This document shows, in pieces, positions 55,501 to 61,500 of a stretch of DNA of 64,000 nucleotides (the stretch's first letter is position 1; each line of letters begins with the position of its first letter). A program made the position numbers and the translations under genes. Source of the stretch: Anodontia alba (taxonomy: Eukaryota; Mollusca; Bivalvia; Lucinida; Lucinidae); the NCBI GenBank assembly GCA_964016985.1, contig OZ024830.1, forward strand, positions 63,132,550 through 63,196,549, read 5' to 3'. Below the pieces are notes generated by a model. It did not search any database and was not told the DNA's origin. It saw only the letters and a program-made list of their open reading frames with translations.

Positions 55501-58500
55501 CCTAGATTTTCCTGTGGGACTTCCAAATTTGAGGGGTAGGAAGTCTGGGACTTCCTGAGTCTGGAAGTTAATGGAAGCTCTGTTTACAAACCCGTCAAAA
55601 TAAAAATGTTAAACTATAATACCCCGCCATTATCAAGTCACAGGCAGATAACCATCAAAATTTTGATGAAATTTGCTCATTAGGAAATCGCAAACCAGAT
55701 CTCCACAATATCAATACACATACCAAGTTTTGTGAAAATCCATTGATGTTTACTCAAGTTATCATCTGGAAAAGAAATACGGAAGGATGGACATTCTAAC
55801 TGATGGCCATTTATATGGCTAGTCATCAGCACTAAAAATACATAAGTGGCTAAATCTCTTACGTGGCAAGCCACATAAGATCTATTTTAGCCACTTAAAT
55901 ACCCGTTTTATGGATAAATTACATTTTTACTCACAAATGATTACTTAAGTTGCAAAATGTCCAAATTTTTAGCCACCTATTTTGTTTGCGTTGAAGTTTT
56001 ACGGCCCAGTCAACCCAATGGGGTCATGTCAATTTACCTAAGCACACGTTTACTGGGCAGGCTTAGTCCTCTAAGCAGTTAACCAGTATTATGCATATTC
56101 TTTTGCCAGAAACTGACAACTGCCCTTCTTGAATCAGCAGAAGGGCGAGAATGACCGTAGATAATATTTCATGATCAATCTCCATGAAAGAATGTTGCCG
56201 ACCTCGGCAGGGGTTGAACCCGCGACCTCCTGGTCTCCAGTCGGGCGGCGCATCCAACTGAGCCACTGAGGCCGGCTTATGTATCCATCTATAAGAGCAG
56301 ATGGACAGATGGATGGACAGACATACGACTGACGGATGAACAGACGAATGGATGGATGGACAGACACACAGATGTCCAATGTGAAACCATAATACCCTGC
56401 CACTATCGCGTGGCGGGGTTTAAAATGTGTCATAATTAACTGCCTTGACCGTCATTTTGATTTATTTTATAAGTTTGTATTTTGCTTTTGTTTTATTTCC
56501 ATATCAAAATTTTAAAAGAGTTTCCAATAACCATTTTTAAAATAGAAGCAATTTTTATTTATGTGAATCCAGGAAATTTGCATTAGCAGTCTAATTGGTT
56601 GAAACCTGTCACTTCTTTTTAACGTCAAAACTATGAGCAGATCTTCTTGCAAATACTGATTCACTGCTAGATAACCTCTGTAAACAAAATGGCTAATGTA
56701 TCCAATGACTCTGGAGGGTTGACTGGTGATTTAAAGTGCTGTGGTGGAGTATAGGCAAGCCCAACGTAATGTGGTGGTTTAGTTCGAAATAACAAGAGCA
56801 TATCGAGGGTTGAACGCAAGACTGACGTAAGTCAGATGGTTGTTTTTCCCCAAACTTAATCTCCTCACTATGAAGGCGTTATGAAGATTACAGCATTTCT
56901 TTCTGTAAACAATGAAGATTTAGGTGCCATTGCTCGTATGAGCAATGGCACCTAAATTTGCATTGTTTACAAAGGGGTCAAAGCTGCCTCTAAACAAGGG
57001 TTTCAAAAATATGTTTGAGGTACTACAGTCTTGCGCTCAACCCTCGATGTGATGTAGTCTGCATGTTGGTTACTTACGACGATATTTGCCCAAACTGTGA
57101 AGTGTCCGATTTTCTTCGAAAATTGTAGACATTTACAATATGATAAGAAAATAACTTCAAACTCCTTTGTCCAGTAGGGAGAATTTACACTTTGTCATTG
57201 TTTTATTTTAAAGTCAGAGTTACACCCCAAAATTTCCAATTCATACCCCAAGATTTCAAATACAGGGGGTACAAAAACAGCAATTTGAAAATAGAGTGGG
57301 AACACTGAAGAAATCTTTTCTGAATTTTGTCACTCTTAACCTTTACTGTTCTCTAATTTGAAGACAAACTGATGATATTTTTCCAAAAAAAAAAAGGCTG
57401 TTTTTCTGGAAAAAAAAAAAAGAAATCAGCTGAAATTAACCCTGCATGCTAAACATTAATTTGCTAATCACAACTAGAGAGCACTGTGAAATATTTCTTT
57501 TTTATGTTTTTGAGAAAATGAGGCTAGGCAGAAAATTCACATAAAACATCATCATATTTTCTCTGAAATTAGAAAAAAAACAACAGAATCAAATTTAGAA
57601 TGTTGTCTGTTCTATTGAGAAAAGGGCATATCTGGAGCTATATCAGGAGAGATTCTACATGGAATGCAAAGTTAAATTTTCTGGGAGAATATAAACATGG
57701 TTATCTACTACATATTGATCCGAAGTATTAGAATATCTTCACTCTTTACCAGTCATTTCCTAAAATTTGTATATCTCCATTTTGACTACCTTACTAATGT
57801 GTCTGAACATTGCTGATGTCTGGCAAACAGTGTGGACATCTGTAGCATCTGATCAGGGTCTACACAGTTTGCACAGGTCAGACTACCCAAATACTTGTAC
57901 TTAGGGTAGATATGGTGATACTGACATTAGAATAAAAGTAACAAAAATTGCAGGCAAACAGAATAGCAATTGGAAGCATGGTAAATGTCCTAAAATTTCG
58001 TACACAATAGTTTTTGACAAAATTGCATATCTAAACAGTGCAGATCCTGAAGGAGCAGTCTCATCAAAGCCTACATGGTTTGTCATGTAACTGAGTATTT
58101 AAAGAAACAACTGCATAAAATACAAAGTTTAGACAAAAAAAGTATGGGATAAAGTGTTAGATATTTTAGGACATTTACCATAAATAACAAACAAAAGAAA
58201 TACATTACCGAAGCTCTCACAGAAACCTGGTAGCTAGTTGTCTCTTCATAATCAAGGGGTTCTAAATTCTGTAACATTCCTGTTACGATACCATTCTGAG
58301 TTTCACCAAGGGCGACAGTAAACCGTAATTTATTAGCATCCCCATTAACCTGGAATGTGAGCTGTTTGTTTTCTATCTGCGACCGAGCACGAAGTTGCAT
58401 CAGGTTTGTATACTTATCCACTGACACAGATTCATTCACTGTTATACTGTAATCAAAGTCATTTCCTACCCACTCTGGTGGAAGTTCGTTTGTATTTTTA

Positions 58501-61500
58501 ACTATGTCAATGGTTACTGTGACATTTGAGGTCAAGGCCACTGGGGTTCCACTGTCTCTTGCCTCAACTATAAGTGCCAAACTTGTCTGAAAATAAAATC
58601 AAAATCTTACATTTGTAATATAGAGAACTGGCTCCATTTGATCTAAGGAAAACTAAAAAAAACAGTTGCAGATATAGAGGGATATCAATTAAATATTTTT
58701 CTTATTTCTCCACAAAAACATATGTTGAGGGTACTCATTAGAAGTGCCTCACAGAGGAGAGGCACTTCTAATGAGTACCCACAACATATGTTTTCGTAGA
58801 GGGGAGACTATCCAATTACTACCAAACTATGTTTTCGTGGAGAAATAAGAAAAGTATCAATTCTTTTTAATTAATAAATGTGTTTTATCTACCAAATTTA
58901 CCCTAAGTATTGGGACAACTTAACTCCTTACCATGATTTTTTATGAAATTTGAAATTTTATTACCAATTGATGTGTCTAAAATAGTGCTGGATGCGTGTA
59001 CAGTGTACACCCTGATCAGATACTGCTCATGCCTGCCTGTCCCAATATTTAGGGTTACTACGGCATGTGATACACTTAAAGGGGAGGCAACTATCTCAAA
59101 ATTCTTTTCATCCCCATCTGAAAACAGGTCTAACTCTAAAAGGAAACCCTTTGCTCGCCTTGAGGCAAATATTTTGCATTTTAAAAGTACATGTAGACTC
59201 CTTTTCAAAGGGGGCTTAGTATGCTGGAAAGCAAACAAAGTCACAAAATTTTACTCCCTTGGCAACATTTACCAAGTGTATCCAGTCCCAGCCTTCAAGT
59301 TGACAGTTTAAAAACTATACTATGATAAGTAAGCTATTCAGGAATATCTATTTTTGCTACATGACCCACATCATAGGAAAACAGCTGTTATAACATATGA
59401 AAAGCAAAGGTTCAGACAAGCCTATGCATCTACAACTAGCCATGTGACCCTGCTTAGGAGCCCAGCATGTGCACCAAAAGATTGATTAAACAGAAAGTCC
59501 TAAGAGCCTTTTTCTCATGACTTCACTCATATTCAAGATAAAGAAAACTTGGATTGAAAAGAGCAATTAGTTGGGTTTCTCAATTCCTGTAGCTTTTAAA
59601 GAATGTAACCCTAGCATCGGAAAGATATAAGGCTGAATTTTTGTACATATAAAACTTGGATATTGGTTCATACAAAACTGCTGTATAGCAATGCCAAACT
59701 ATTTGCATTTTGGAGAAACTAATGCATTTAGCGTGATACTGATTTAGAGTTTTGCCAGTCAACTGTAAGTTCCATTACGTGTATAGTACACATGTATATA
59801 AATGTACTAAAGTAACCCAATATATACCCAACTCGCGATAAATTAACATGAACAGTTGATGACTGAATATAAATTAGCATTGATTGTTTAAAATTCTTAT
59901 CATGTTTTGTAAAAAAGGGGCATTTATTGCTTACACATTCAAACAATATGATCTTGGCATTTGTTGCCTTACACATTCAAGCAATATGAGCTGTGTATTT
60001 GTTGCTTACACATTCAAGAAATATAATCTGGGCATTTGTTGTTTACAAATTCAAGAAATATGATCTGGGCATTTGTAGCTTATACATTCAAACAATATTT
60101 CTGAGCATTTGTTGCATTACTCATTCAAACAATATAATGGCATTTGTTGGTTACATATTCAAACAATATGATCTAAGCATTTGTTGCTTACACATTCAAA
60201 CAATGTGATCTGAGCATTTGTTGCTTACACATTCAAGCAATATGATCTGGGCATTTAATGCCTTATAGATTCAAGCAATATGATCTGGGCATTTATTGCC
60301 TTATAGATTCAAGCAATATGATCTGGGCATTTATTGCCTTATAGATTCAAGCAATATAATCTGGGCATTTTGTTGCCTCACACATTGATGCAATCTAATC
60401 AGAGCATTTATCGCCTTACATATTTAGACAATATGATCTGAGCATTTGTCGCCTTACACATTCAAGCAATATGATCTGTGCATTTTTTGCTTTCACATTC
60501 AATCAATTTGATCTGGGTATTTGTTGCCTTACACATTCAAGCAACAAGATCTGGGCATTTTTTGACCTACACATTTAAGCAATCTAATCAAGAGACATTG
60601 CTGCCTTACGTATTCTAGCAATATGATCTGGGCATTACACATTCAAGAAATATGATCTTGGCATTTGTTGCATTTTATATTCAAATGATGTGATAAGGTA
60701 ATTTATTGCCTTACAGAGTCAAACAATATGATCTGGGCATTTGTTGCCTAGCATATTCAAGTAGTCGAAATCAAGGCCTTGAATGAATAAACAAGTACTT
60801 TACACAGGGTCTTTCTTATTATAACATGGTTCTCTACAGCAAGGCTTAGCATATAATCCAATTTAAAAATGGACCTCAAAAACCTTGTACAGTATTCAAA
60901 TAAAAGGGTATAGCTTAAATAGAAATTGACTATTCATGGCATTTTTATATATGTATATATACATTTTTGTTCAGGTACAACAGGCTTTTCCTTTTAGCTC
61001 AAAAAAAAAAAAAAAAAAAAAAAAAAAACACAACAAAAACACAATACCTGGTTATTTGGAAGTGTGTTCTTCACTTTGATATCCCCAGTCCTTTGTGAGT
61101 TAATATCAATCATAAAATAATCTCCAGGATTGCTCACTAAACTATACACAATTTCTGCATTCCGACCAATATCCTTGTCAGTGGCTTGGATAGTGGCAGC
61201 TGTACTACCAACATCTAAATCATTTAGAACATTAAATGAGTAGCCAGCTGGTGATGTAAATATTGGAGCATTGTCATTAACATCATTGATTGTCACAAGC
61301 AGTGGACACAATTCCTCCTTTCCCCCTCCATCTCTAGCTACAACATTGACAGGAATTGTTGTAGTACCAATCAGTGTTTCTCTGTCTATTGGGCTTGCTG
61401 TAAACAGTTCTCCTGTTGTTTCGTTTATCCTGAACTTACTAGAATGTACACTGCTACGAATAGAATATGTGATCTCCCCATTTCTTCCAGGGTCATTGTC

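Noticed and set aside
55275..55505. 76-codon plus-strand frame inside the putative transposon as a transposase
   Set aside because: Too short and without any catalytic or DNA-binding motif that I can recognise.
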